NCBI RefSeq assembly: GCF_020177055.1
Contig: NZ_JAIQXT010000010.1
Location: 46,077 to 110,076 of the forward strand
Direction of reading: 5' to 3'
Origin: Sphingomonas sp. R647
Lineage (GTDB): Bacteria > Pseudomonadota > Alphaproteobacteria > Sphingomonadales > Sphingomonadaceae
Length of the DNA: 64,000 bases
Shown here: in pieces, positions 33,062-41,479 of the stretch
Numbering within the stretch: position 1 is the stretch's first letter
How the letters are laid out: every line of letters starts with the position of its first letter
Translations under genes and position numbers: made by a program
Notes under the pieces: generated by a model
Database searches by the model: none
Told to the model about the DNA's origin: nothing
Seen by the model: the letters and a program-made list of their open reading frames with translations, nothing else

Positions 33062-34647
33062 TGCGCCGGCTCCAGCGTCATTGCCGGAACCAACGATCTC
33101 CGCATTTTCGGCCTTGCAGGCCGGTATCGCCCCACGCGCCGCGCGACGGCGAGAAAGCCGAGGCCAAACACCAGCAACGCCCCGTCGATCCCGGCCAGCA
33201 TCCCATCACCGCGCCCCAGCGCGGCGACGAGACCCGCATCGGTCCCGACCAGATTGAAGAGCGGCAAGGCCAACAGCAACGCGCCGGTCAGCGTGAACAG
33301 CACGACCCAACCAACCCGCGCCCGACTTGTCAGCGCCAGCAGCGATGCCGCGCCCCATGCAATGAACAGGCAGTGGATTTCCCACTCCGCGCGTCCCCCC
33401 ATCCCGAGGGGCAACAGCCGATTGGCCCAGAACAGCGCCGCAATGCCGAGCGGCAGCCCGCCGATCGCCGCGACATTCAGCCGCTCGACCAGCCGGAACC
33501 CCAAATGCGGCCGGTTGGGATCGGGCAGCTTTTCGCGGCGTTTGACGGTCCACATGACCATCCCACTTGCGACCATCACGCATCCCGCCACACCGCTCAG
33601 GAAATAGACAAAGCGCAGCCAGTCATTCGCAAAGCGCCCGGCATGCACCCCGATCATCGCCCCGGCAGTAGTGGACGCCGCGTCCTGCGCCGGCGCGGTC
33701 CAAACCGGCTTCCCAGTCACGCCGTCATAGGTCATGCGCGGGGTGCGCGAAGACAGCATCGTCGCGCCCGACCGCAGCACGCGGACCTGAGCGCCGGCAT
33801 CGCCGGGCTCGTTCACCTCGATATAGCCCGCCGCACCGCCGAGCCGTGGTTCGGCGTCACGCAGCACTGCGGTGAGATCGACCAAAGGAGCAGCGCGTCC
33901 GGTGCGTTCCGCCTGCACCCCCTCGGGATAGAGGCTGTCGAAATAGGCCTCGCCCTTGTCGGAATAGGCCGCGACGCTCGCCCAGGGCAGCAACGTCACC
34001 ATCAGCGTGACGAGGCCGGTATAAGTGATCATCAAATGGAACGGCAGGCCAAGAACCGCGGTCGCATTATGCCCGTCCAGCCAGGAGCGCTGCCCCTTGC
34101 CCCGGCGCAGGGTGAAGAAGTCGCGAAAGATCTTCTTGTGCGTCACGACGCCGGACAGGATCGCGACCAGCATGAACAGCGCGGCGATCCCGACCAGCCA
34201 CCGCGCCCAGATGACCGGCATGTAATAAAGGTCGAAATGGAAGCGGTAGAAAAACTCCCCGCCGCGCGTCGCACGCACATCGACGGGGTTGCCATTCGCG
34301 TCGATCGTCGCCTGTTCACCGCGGCGGCGACGGGGCCGTTCGCCCTCCTTGAGCTGTGGCACCCAGGACACGACCGCGCCATGGCTCGACGCGCCCGGCA
34401 GCGTGATGAACCAGCTCTTGGCGTCCGTTGCCCGTTGCGCCAGATAGCGCTGTGCCCCGGCGACGACCCGTTCGGGCTGGGTCACCGGGGGAAGCTCGGG
34501 CCGCATCCAGCGGTTCAGCCCCTCGCGATAAAAGGCGATGGTGCCGGTCACGAACACCGCGAACAGCAGCCAGCCAAGCAGCAGTCCCGACCAGGTGTGC
34601 AGAAACGCCTGCGACTGGCGAAAGCCCTGTTCCCCCGAGACGCTCAT
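33058..34647 (-). CDS. PepSY-associated TM protein (iron-siderophore reductase type)
   Basis: The 529-residue product is a PepSY-associated transmembrane protein: first helix near residues 16-40 (HTWSGLLLGWLLFAVFVTGT), HFDLYYMPVIWARWLVG, HDGHNATAVLGLPFHLMI-type His-rich helix ends, and IGVHAGRFANDWLRFVYFLSG. The histidines at helix ends suggest haem binding. Relatives such as FoxB, FsrB and PiuB reduce ferric siderophores in the inner membrane or periplasm. An ATG at 34647 overlaps the DUF3649 stop. The operon context with a siderophore receptor supports the role. Confidence 0.88.
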   Translation of the reverse strand: MSVSGEQGFRQSQAFLHTWSGLLLGWLLFAVFVTGTIAFYREGLNRWMRPELPPVTQPERVVAGAQRYLAQRATDAKSWFITLPGASSHGAVVSWVPQLKEGERPRRRRGEQATIDANGNPVDVRATRGGEFFYRFHFDLYYMPVIWARWLVGIAALFMLVAILSGVVTHKKIFRDFFTLRRGKGQRSWLDGHNATAVLGLPFHLMITYTGLVTLMVTLLPWASVAAYSDKGEAYFDSLYPEGVQAERTGRAAPLVDLTAVLRDAEPRLGGAAGYIEVNEPGDAGAQVRVLRSGATMLSSRTPRMTYDGVTGKPVWTAPAQDAASTTAGAMIGVHAGRFANDWLRFVYFLSGVAGCVMVASGMVMWTVKRREKLPDPNRPHLGFRLVERLNVAAIGGLPLGIAALFWANRLLPLGMGGRAEWEIHCLFIAWGAASLLALTSRARVGWVVLFTLTGALLLALPLFNLVGTDAGLVAALGRGDGMLAGIDGALLVFGLGFLAVARRVGRYRPARPKMRRSLVPAMTLEPAQ

Positions 34648-34955
34648 GGCCGCCCCCCGAGGAACGACAGCCACAACAACAGGCCCGCCGCACCGCCAAA
34701 GATCGCCGTGATCGCGAACGCGCGGGCCCCACTACGCGCCGCAAACGCCCACATTGCGATCACGGCACAGATGGCAAATGCCACCAGCATGCCCGTGGTG
34801 GTGGCGGCGGCTCGCGTCATCGGCAGCGTCCGCGACAGGGCCATCGCCCATAATGTCGCGACTCCGTAACCGATCGGCAACGCCACTGCGATGCGTAGCA
34901 TCAGGTCGCCCAGCCGCCGCCGCCGACCGGCACGCCCTATCGCCACCCCGCTCAT
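34644..34955 (-). CDS. DUF3649 membrane protein
   Basis: The 103-residue product has three hydrophobic segments and fits DUF3649, small iron-uptake-associated membrane proteins encoded between siderophore receptors and PepSY proteins. The N-terminus is basic and cytoplasmic (RAGRRRRLGD). Both ends overlap neighbours by 4 bp. Confidence 0.82.
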   Translation of the reverse strand: MSGVAIGRAGRRRRLGDLMLRIAVALPIGYGVATLWAMALSRTLPMTRAAATTTGMLVAFAICAVIAMWAFAARSGARAFAITAIFGGAAGLLLWLSFLGGRP

Positions 34956-37153
34956 GGATAGGCGATCCGGAGCGTCGCGAACACGCTGCGCGAGCTGCCG
35001 AAATAGTTGCCGCGCCCGGTCGAGGAGATGCGGGCATAATAGGTGCGGTCGAACAGATTGTTGACGTTGACGCTCAGCGAGACCTGATCGGTCAGCTTGT
35101 AGCCGGCGCGCAGGTCAACCACCGCATAATCACCCTGTCGGACGATCGAGGACCGCGTGCGCAGGCTGCCATCGGCATTGAACACCGCCGCATTGCCGCC
35201 CCAGGTCGCGCTGAACCAGGTGACGCCGCCGCCAAGGCTCGCGCCCTTCAGCAGCCCGTCCGGCGCGACATAGTTGGTGAACAGCTTGACCGAATGTTCA
35301 GGGATCACCGGGACGAGCGAAATACCTTCGAGCAGTGCATTGCTGTCCTCGAGATATCGGCTCTTGGTGTAGCTATAGCCGCCATTGACGCGCCAGCCGG
35401 GCAGAACTTCGCCCGCCGCCTCGACCTCGATGCCGCGCGCGCGCACCTTGCCGATCTGGAACACGACATCAGGCAGGTCGGCATCGTTGAACAGGCGATT
35501 GGACTGGGTGATCTGATACCCGGCAAGCGACAGCAACAGCCGGTCGTCGGCGAGCGACAGCTTGGTCCCTACCTCATATTGCGCGCCGACCAGCGGCTCG
35601 ATCTGCCCGCCATCGCTGCGTGGCTTGGCCGAGCTTTGCGGGGAGAAGCTGTCGGCATAGCTGGCATAGAGGTTGAGCTGGTCGGTGACGTCCCAGACGA
35701 TGCCGGCATAGGGGGTGAACTTGCCCTCGATCCCATAGCCGGTCTCTGTCCCGAGGGTCGGCAGCACCGTCTGCAGATCGGTATCCCACCAGGTCAGGCG
35801 TCCGCCGCCGACCAGCGTCACGCCAGCGATCGGGCTGAGCCGCATCTGGCCATAGAGCCCATATTGCTCGACGCGCGTGAGCGTGCCGCCGCGCACCTGA
35901 CTGACCGGGCCATTGACGCCGGCATAGGCCGGCAAGTTGGTGTAGGGATCGAGCGGCGGTTCGGCTGGCGAGACCGGGTTGTACACGTCGATCCGCGCAT
36001 AGTTGGACAGGCGGGTATAATAGCTCGCGTAATCGCTCGCCTGATAATCCGCTCCCAGGATCAGCGTCTGATCGCGCCCGAACATCTTGAAGGTGCCGAT
36101 GCCGTTGACGTCGAACGCCGTCGTTTTCTGAAAACTGTCGCCGCGATAGGCGATGTGGCTGGTGACGCCGCTCGCCTGCGTAATCGGCTGGTTGCCGATA
36201 TAGCTGTACACGTCGATGCGATCGACATTGGCGATCAGCCCGGTCGCGCGCAGCGTCCAGCGATCGCTGATCTCGTGCGCGATTTCGCCGAACCACGACC
36301 AGCTTTCGGAGCGGAATCGATTCCAGTCCGCGCCGAGATAGGTGGAGCGATCGATGTCGAGCAGACGCCCGTCGCTGCCATCGGTACCGCCGATGATCCC
36401 GGGCAGGCCCGACTGGATCGCCGGCTTGAACCGGTCGTAATTCCCGCCCAAGGTGATCGTGGTGCGGTCATCGATGCGGACCGATGCGGTGCCATAGGCG
36501 GCGACGCGGTTGCGATGGGCGACGTCGAAAAACTGGTCCTGGTCCTGCACCATCGCGCCGACCCGAACGCCGATCGCATCGCTGAGCGGCGCGGACAGAT
36601 CGATCTCGCCCCGGAAATTGTCGTAGCTGCCATAGCCGGCCAGCGCCTCGACCTTGAAGCGGTCGAGCGGGCGCTTGCGCACGAGGTTGATGCTGCCCGC
36701 CGGATTGCCCGAACCGCTGAACAGGCCGGCTGGCCCGCGCAGGATTTCGATCCGGTCATAGAAGAACAGGTCGGGGACCACCCCGGGGAAGCCAAAGGCG
36801 CGGGTCGCCACGCCATCGATCAGATAATTGTTGATGGCAAAGCCGCGCGACAGGAAGGACGGGTCCTCGCTGCCAACGCCATTGACGGTGATGCCGGGGG
36901 CGGCGGTCGCGACATCCTCCAGCGTGAACAGGCCCTGCGCCTCGATCTGCTCGCGGTCGACGACGGTGACGGTGTTGGGCACGTCCTTAAGCGGCGTGAC
37001 CGTCTTGCCGACGCCGGTGCCATAGCTCTTGCCGAGGATCACCACCTCGTCACGCTCGGCGTCGTCAGCGGGTGCGGCGTCGCGGGCCAAAGCCCCCGGC
37101 GCCCACAATCCCGCCGCCGCAACGCTCACCAGCCACTTTCCCATCGTACGCAT
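34952..37153 (-). CDS. TonB-dependent siderophore receptor
   Basis: The 733-residue outer-membrane receptor starts with a signal peptide (MRTMGKWLVSVAAAGLWAPG). The plug domain follows: DEVVILGKSYGTGVGKTVTP with a TonB-box-like EVVIL, VDREQIEAQGLFTLEDVATAAPGI, YDRIEILRGPAGLFSGSGNP. A 22-strand barrel follows and ends in FATLRIAYP. The plug pattern is that of ferric siderophore receptors (FpvA/FhuE-like), but the ligand cannot be fixed. It heads an operon of five genes with 4-bp overlaps, so a complete uptake and reduction unit is encoded. Confidence 0.92.
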   Translation of the reverse strand: MRTMGKWLVSVAAAGLWAPGALARDAAPADDAERDEVVILGKSYGTGVGKTVTPLKDVPNTVTVVDREQIEAQGLFTLEDVATAAPGITVNGVGSEDPSFLSRGFAINNYLIDGVATRAFGFPGVVPDLFFYDRIEILRGPAGLFSGSGNPAGSINLVRKRPLDRFKVEALAGYGSYDNFRGEIDLSAPLSDAIGVRVGAMVQDQDQFFDVAHRNRVAAYGTASVRIDDRTTITLGGNYDRFKPAIQSGLPGIIGGTDGSDGRLLDIDRSTYLGADWNRFRSESWSWFGEIAHEISDRWTLRATGLIANVDRIDVYSYIGNQPITQASGVTSHIAYRGDSFQKTTAFDVNGIGTFKMFGRDQTLILGADYQASDYASYYTRLSNYARIDVYNPVSPAEPPLDPYTNLPAYAGVNGPVSQVRGGTLTRVEQYGLYGQMRLSPIAGVTLVGGGRLTWWDTDLQTVLPTLGTETGYGIEGKFTPYAGIVWDVTDQLNLYASYADSFSPQSSAKPRSDGGQIEPLVGAQYEVGTKLSLADDRLLLSLAGYQITQSNRLFNDADLPDVVFQIGKVRARGIEVEAAGEVLPGWRVNGGYSYTKSRYLEDSNALLEGISLVPVIPEHSVKLFTNYVAPDGLLKGASLGGGVTWFSATWGGNAAVFNADGSLRTRSSIVRQGDYAVVDLRAGYKLTDQVSLSVNVNNLFDRTYYARISSTGRGNYFGSSRSVFATLRIAYP

Positions 37154-37202
37154 ACCCGTTCACCCCTTGTTTGAGTCGGGGGTCGGATAGCCAAGATGTT
37201 TT

Positions 37203-37217
37203 TGCGAGTCACTAGCA
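37203..37217 (-). promoter_or_regulatory. Possible Fur-type operator
   Basis: The 15-bp dyad TGCGAGTCACTAGCA (six of seven positions paired around a central base) lies about 50 bp upstream of the siderophore receptor start, where a repressor site would be expected. Iron control of this operon is likely from its content; that this dyad binds Fur is only inference. Confidence 0.35.
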
Positions 37218-37265
37218 TTAGCGATTTAATGCGCAGGAGTGTGAGCTCTTCGCACATAGCGGGGC

Positions 37266-38561
37266 TCACATGGCTTCGCGGGCGCGGCGCGATGCCGCCC
37301 GGCTGCTCCGCGTGACGATCAGATAGGCAACGGTCGCCAGGATGGTCGCGTCGATCATCGGCACCGTCGTCACCGTCAGCGCGAACCGTTCGGCCAGCAG
37401 CGCCACTGTGATCGAACCGAGCCACACCAGCGTTGCGGGCCAGCGGATCGCGGGAAGCCCCCGGATCGAGGCGGCCGGATCGGCCTCACGAAACGCGGTG
37501 AAGGCATCGATGACATAGATCGCGGCAATCGGCGGAATGATGATCGCAAGGAAGATCAGGAACGGCACGAAGCTGTCGATGATCCCCCACAGCGCAAAAC
37601 CACCGCCGATCGCTCCACCGGCGCAGATGAAGATCCACGGGCGCACACGTGGAAAGGTCGCCCCCATCGACAGGCTCGCAGAATAGAGATTGGCGGCGTT
37701 GATCGTCCAGATCGACAGGATCAGGATCAGCAGGACCGGAAGGCCAAAGTCGGCCATCACCACCAGCTTCATGATATCGGTCTCCCCCGTCGCCAGCGCC
37801 GGGAGCACCGATGCGATCATCAGCAGCGGGGTTGCCACCGGGAACGACAGCACCATCCCCACCGCTGCCCCGCGCGCCGTGCGGATGTAGCGCGCAAGGT
37901 CGGGCATCGCCGCGACGGTCAGCATGTTGCCGCCGACCAGTGCCGACAGCGCGATCCCGAAGGTCATCGGGATCGGCGGCGTTGCCGAGCGGTCGAGCTC
38001 GACACCCGACTGGCGCAAGATGATCCATGCGACCGCGCCGAGGATGATCGCCAGCAGCGGCACCGCCACCAGCGCCAGCCGGTCGAGCGCGCGGAAGCCG
38101 AAGATCGTCGAGACCGTCATGAGCACGCTGCCCGCAATCACGAATGTCCCGAAGCTGCCGGGGATCGCGTAGCCCTGCGACACCAGCGCCATGATCGCAC
38201 CGGCGAAAAAGGACACATTCACGCCGAACCAGCAATAATGCACGATCGCGACAACGATATTGACCAGTGCCGCGCCCTGTTTCCCGAACGAGCGCTGGAT
38301 CAGCAGATAGGTGGTGAGCCGTGTGCGCACGCTGACCCAGGCGGTGAAGCACGCGCCTGCGCACAGGATGGCCCCGGCGATCAGTGCGACCAGCACCGCC
38401 TGCCAGAAGCCGAGCGCCAGGCCGATCTGCGCCCCGTTGAGGAAACCCGGCAACGCGATCGAAAAGCTCGCGACGATCAGCGCGACGCGCCAACCCGCGA
38501 CGGTCAGACGCTCCGGAAGCGGTGCATCGGCATATTCTCCGCCCGGAACGTCTGTGCTCAT
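37266..38561 (-). CDS. NCS1 cytosine/hydantoin permease family transporter
   Basis: The 431-residue product has about 12 hydrophobic segments and the NCS1 pattern: WRVALIVASFSIALPGFLNGAQIG near the start, WFGVNVSFFAGAI, and NAANLYSASLSM later. NCS1 proteins import nucleobases, hydantoins or allantoin. The ATG at 38561 overlaps the DUF917 stop by 4 bp. Together with HyuA and DUF917 it suggests uptake of a cyclic amide or imide whose ring is then opened. Confidence 0.88.
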   Translation of the reverse strand: MSTDVPGGEYADAPLPERLTVAGWRVALIVASFSIALPGFLNGAQIGLALGFWQAVLVALIAGAILCAGACFTAWVSVRTRLTTYLLIQRSFGKQGAALVNIVVAIVHYCWFGVNVSFFAGAIMALVSQGYAIPGSFGTFVIAGSVLMTVSTIFGFRALDRLALVAVPLLAIILGAVAWIILRQSGVELDRSATPPIPMTFGIALSALVGGNMLTVAAMPDLARYIRTARGAAVGMVLSFPVATPLLMIASVLPALATGETDIMKLVVMADFGLPVLLILILSIWTINAANLYSASLSMGATFPRVRPWIFICAGGAIGGGFALWGIIDSFVPFLIFLAIIIPPIAAIYVIDAFTAFREADPAASIRGLPAIRWPATLVWLGSITVALLAERFALTVTTVPMIDATILATVAYLIVTRSSRAASRRAREAM

Positions 38562-39661
38562 CCCCTGTCCCATCCATTGAGTGTTTCGATCGGGCAATAG
38601 GCGTCGGCAAAGCCGAATGCGGCCGGCCCGACCAGGGCCAGCGCGCGCGCCTCACGCAGCATCGCCGGCGCGGCCGCGCCGACGACCTTGACGCGCTGTC
38701 CATATTTCAGGCGCTCGGTCGTGATCGAATCCGCCGTCTCGCGGTCCATCACGGTGATCAGGTCGGGCACCATCGCCACGACATCGCCGTCACGACGGGC
38801 GACCAGATTTTCGTTCTGAAACACCAGCTCCATTCGCCCCGTGCCCGCAAAGCCCTCGATCACCACGCGACCGATCGAAAACCCGCCCTGTGTTTCGCGC
38901 TCCAGATCGACGATCTTTCCGTCGAACAGCTCGCCGGCAAAGGGATAGAGCGATGTTGCGCGCAGGGCCGCATAGAGCGCCGCGAACGGATCGTCGCCCT
39001 GCGCGCGCGCCTCACGGACTGCAGCGCCGATCGCGATCGCCGCCGATACGCTGCCGCCGATCGCATGATCCTTCGCCTCGCGCCCGGTCAGCGGATATTC
39101 GACCATGTGCGCAATGCCGCCGAGCGCGACCGACAGCCCGCGCGCGACGCGCTCATGCGTCAGATTGTCGGGCGTTTCGATCACGGTGAGCGACCCGCAC
39201 GCGGCGGTCAGCACCGACGGGCAGGCCGAAAGCCCGCGAATGTTGAAGATCGCCATCTGCGATTCCGGGAACGCCCGGCCCATCCCGTCGGCATCGACCA
39301 CCGGCACGCCCAGCCGCGCCGCGCTGACCAGCGGCGCCAGTCCGTTGCCTCCGCCAATCTCGATCGGCAGCACGGCATCGACCCGCCGTCCCATTTCGCG
39401 CTCCAATCGCCGCAGCCCGGCCAGCGCCTCCTGCCCGCTCGGCAGCTTTTCGACCGAGACGGTCGGCGCGCCGATCCATCCGCACGGGACGACGAGTGCA
39501 TCGTCGGCGAGGCTGTCGAGCGACACCAGATCGAACGCATCGATCCGGCCAAGCTCGGCCTGCCCCAGCAGCAGGCTGTAATAAGGGTCGCCCCCGCCGC
39601 CTGATCCCAGGAATGCGGCGCCCTGGGCGAGGTCGGCCAGCGCCGTGCGATCAATCCGCAT
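38558..39661 (-). CDS. DUF917 family protein
   Basis: The 367-residue product matches DUF917: AFLGSGGGGDPYYSLLL near the start, ALPIEIGGGNGL-type and VVDADGMGRAFPESQ segments, and ERLKYGQRVKVVGAAAP near the end. DUF917 is often fused or adjacent to hydantoinase/oxoprolinase HyuA, so it is probably a partner in the same ATP-dependent ring-opening reaction. The start at 39661 overlaps the HyuA stop by 11 bp. Confidence 0.9.
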   Translation of the reverse strand: MRIDRTALADLAQGAAFLGSGGGGDPYYSLLLGQAELGRIDAFDLVSLDSLADDALVVPCGWIGAPTVSVEKLPSGQEALAGLRRLEREMGRRVDAVLPIEIGGGNGLAPLVSAARLGVPVVDADGMGRAFPESQMAIFNIRGLSACPSVLTAACGSLTVIETPDNLTHERVARGLSVALGGIAHMVEYPLTGREAKDHAIGGSVSAAIAIGAAVREARAQGDDPFAALYAALRATSLYPFAGELFDGKIVDLERETQGGFSIGRVVIEGFAGTGRMELVFQNENLVARRDGDVVAMVPDLITVMDRETADSITTERLKYGQRVKVVGAAAPAMLREARALALVGPAAFGFADAYCPIETLNGWDRG

Positions 39662-41270
39662 GCTGAACCTGTCGCGGCGCAGTTTCATCGATCGGCAGGC
39701 CGGCAAGATCGCCGACTGCCCGCACGCGCAACTGCGCGGCACGGCCCGGGAGATAACTCAGGAACACTTCATCCACTTCCACAATCTGGACACTCTGCGC
39801 GATGCCGCCCGCCGCAACCACTTGCGCGGTGACGTCTGCGCGCATGCGTTCGATCGCCTCGGCGCGCGGCTCGCGGTCATAGGCGATAATCTGCTCGATC
39901 TGCGCACCGACCTGCGCGATTGCGGCGCCGACCGCGTTGGCGACCGCCGCATGCTGCGGTCGCAGCACCCGCGCCGCGCCCTTCAGGCTATCGGCGATCA
40001 GGAAATTGCCGCCGCCGACCGCAAGGATCGTGGCATCCCCGCGCGTCGTCTTCATCCGGTCGACCGCTTCCTCCAGCATCGCCTGAAACCGCGCCCATGT
40101 CGCGGTGAGCATGGCGGCGCTGAATTCGGGCAGCGCGGCACGGTCGCCAAATTCCGCCCGACCGGTCGCGACTGCAACGTCGCTGGTGGTCAGCGTCGCT
40201 CCGCCGAACACCATTGCCTCGCGTGCAATGCGATAGCCGACCGAATCCGGCCCGACCTTGAGCGCGTCGGCCGGAACCTGCGCAGCGGCGTACAGCGCCG
40301 GATCGAGATGGACCCGCGTCCCCCCGCCCAGCCCGATCGCGAGAATGTCCGGCATCCGGAAATTGGTCCGCACCCCGCCGATATCGACTGCGATCGAGGA
40401 CTCGCGGGGGAAGCCATTGGCCAGCACGCCGATATCGGTCGTGGTCCCCCCGACATCCATGACGATCGCGTCCTGAACCCCGGTCAGGAACGCGGCGCCG
40501 CGCATCGAGTTGGTCGGCCCCGATCCGATGGTCAGCACCGGGAACGCCGCGGCCTGCGCCGCCGAAATCAGCGTTCCGTCATTCTGGGAAATATAAAGGG
40601 GCGCGGCAATGCCAAGCTCCGCCAGCGCACGCTCGAACGAGGCCATGACGCTCGTCGCCAGCGCGGCAAGCGCGGCGTTCAAGATCGCCGCATTCTCGCG
40701 CTCGATAAACCCGATCCGGCCGATCGCGCTCGACACGGTGACGCGCGCATCGGGGTGCTCGTGCGCGAGGATTTCGGCGGCGCGCGCCTCCATCGCGGCA
40801 TTGACCGGGGCGAAGGCGCAGGTGATCGCGACCGCGCGCACCCCGCGCGCCTTCAGCTCCAGCGCCGCTGCACGCACCTTGTCCGCATCGAACGGCGCGA
40901 TCTCACGCCCGTCCACCTCATAGCCGCCGGGCAACAGGAAGACATGATCGCCGATCCTCCGCGACAGATCATCGGGCCATCCGGTCAATGGCGGCAACGC
41001 CTCACCCGACGGGCTGGCCAGCCGCAGCACGCCCACCGCATCCAGCTTGTTGCGTTCGATCAGGGCGTTGGCGAAATGGGTCGTGCCGATCATCACCGCG
41101 CCGACGGCATCGGGGGCAACGCCGGCTTCTTCGAGCACCGCGCGGATCGCGGCTGCAACGCCACCACTGACGTCCGCGCTGGTCGGTCGCTTGGTCCACG
41201 CCCGAATGGCCGACCCGTCCATCAACACGGCGTCGGTGTTCGTACCGCCGACATCGACACCAATTCGCAC
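39651..41270 (-). CDS. hyuA: Hydantoinase/oxoprolinase A-type subunit
   Basis: The 539-residue product has the two halves of the ASKHA ATPase fold: MRIGVDVGGTNTDAVLMDG at the N-terminus and IVMDVGGTTTDIGVLANG centrally, with VIGTTHFANALIER-like sequence and GGGNFLIADSL near the end. HyuA-type subunits use ATP to open five-membered cyclic amides such as hydantoins or 5-oxoproline. The usual partner HyuB is absent; DUF917 takes its place. It is the first gene of a leftward operon and is divergent from the LuxR regulator. Confidence 0.92.
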   Translation of the reverse strand: MRIGVDVGGTNTDAVLMDGSAIRAWTKRPTSADVSGGVAAAIRAVLEEAGVAPDAVGAVMIGTTHFANALIERNKLDAVGVLRLASPSGEALPPLTGWPDDLSRRIGDHVFLLPGGYEVDGREIAPFDADKVRAAALELKARGVRAVAITCAFAPVNAAMEARAAEILAHEHPDARVTVSSAIGRIGFIERENAAILNAALAALATSVMASFERALAELGIAAPLYISQNDGTLISAAQAAAFPVLTIGSGPTNSMRGAAFLTGVQDAIVMDVGGTTTDIGVLANGFPRESSIAVDIGGVRTNFRMPDILAIGLGGGTRVHLDPALYAAAQVPADALKVGPDSVGYRIAREAMVFGGATLTTSDVAVATGRAEFGDRAALPEFSAAMLTATWARFQAMLEEAVDRMKTTRGDATILAVGGGNFLIADSLKGAARVLRPQHAAVANAVGAAIAQVGAQIEQIIAYDREPRAEAIERMRADVTAQVVAAGGIAQSVQIVEVDEVFLSYLPGRAAQLRVRAVGDLAGLPIDETAPRQVQHAD

Positions 41271-41339
41271 GCATCAAACTCCCGCCCTGAACCTGAGCCA
41301 AAGGGTGCGGCGGCAAGTCATTGCCCGCAACGCGAAAAA

Positions 41340-41387
41340 CGGGTGCAGCGGGCGTGGAACGGGTAAGCGGCCCTGGATTGCGGGTAA
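41340..41387. promoter_or_regulatory. Tandem ACCCG boxes, hyuA/luxR intergenic region
   Basis: Three direct copies on the plus strand, CGGGTG at 41340, CGGGTAA at 41360 and CGGGTAA at 41381, are spaced 20 and 21 bp apart. They lie 90-130 bp upstream of the hyuA start and 90-140 bp upstream of the LuxR start, and match boxes ahead of four other units in this cluster. Confidence 0.7.
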
Positions 41388-41479
41388 TCATGGAACCGCC
41401 GCTTGAGTGCAACGCGCGTGTAACATAGCGTGTCGGCCAGAGAGCGGGGGTTGACGGACACGATGGAGGTCGCGGCAGG

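Noticed and set aside
34754..37174. Plus-strand open frame of 806 codons
   Set aside because: It is antisense to the TonB receptor, and its composition is that of a shadow frame.
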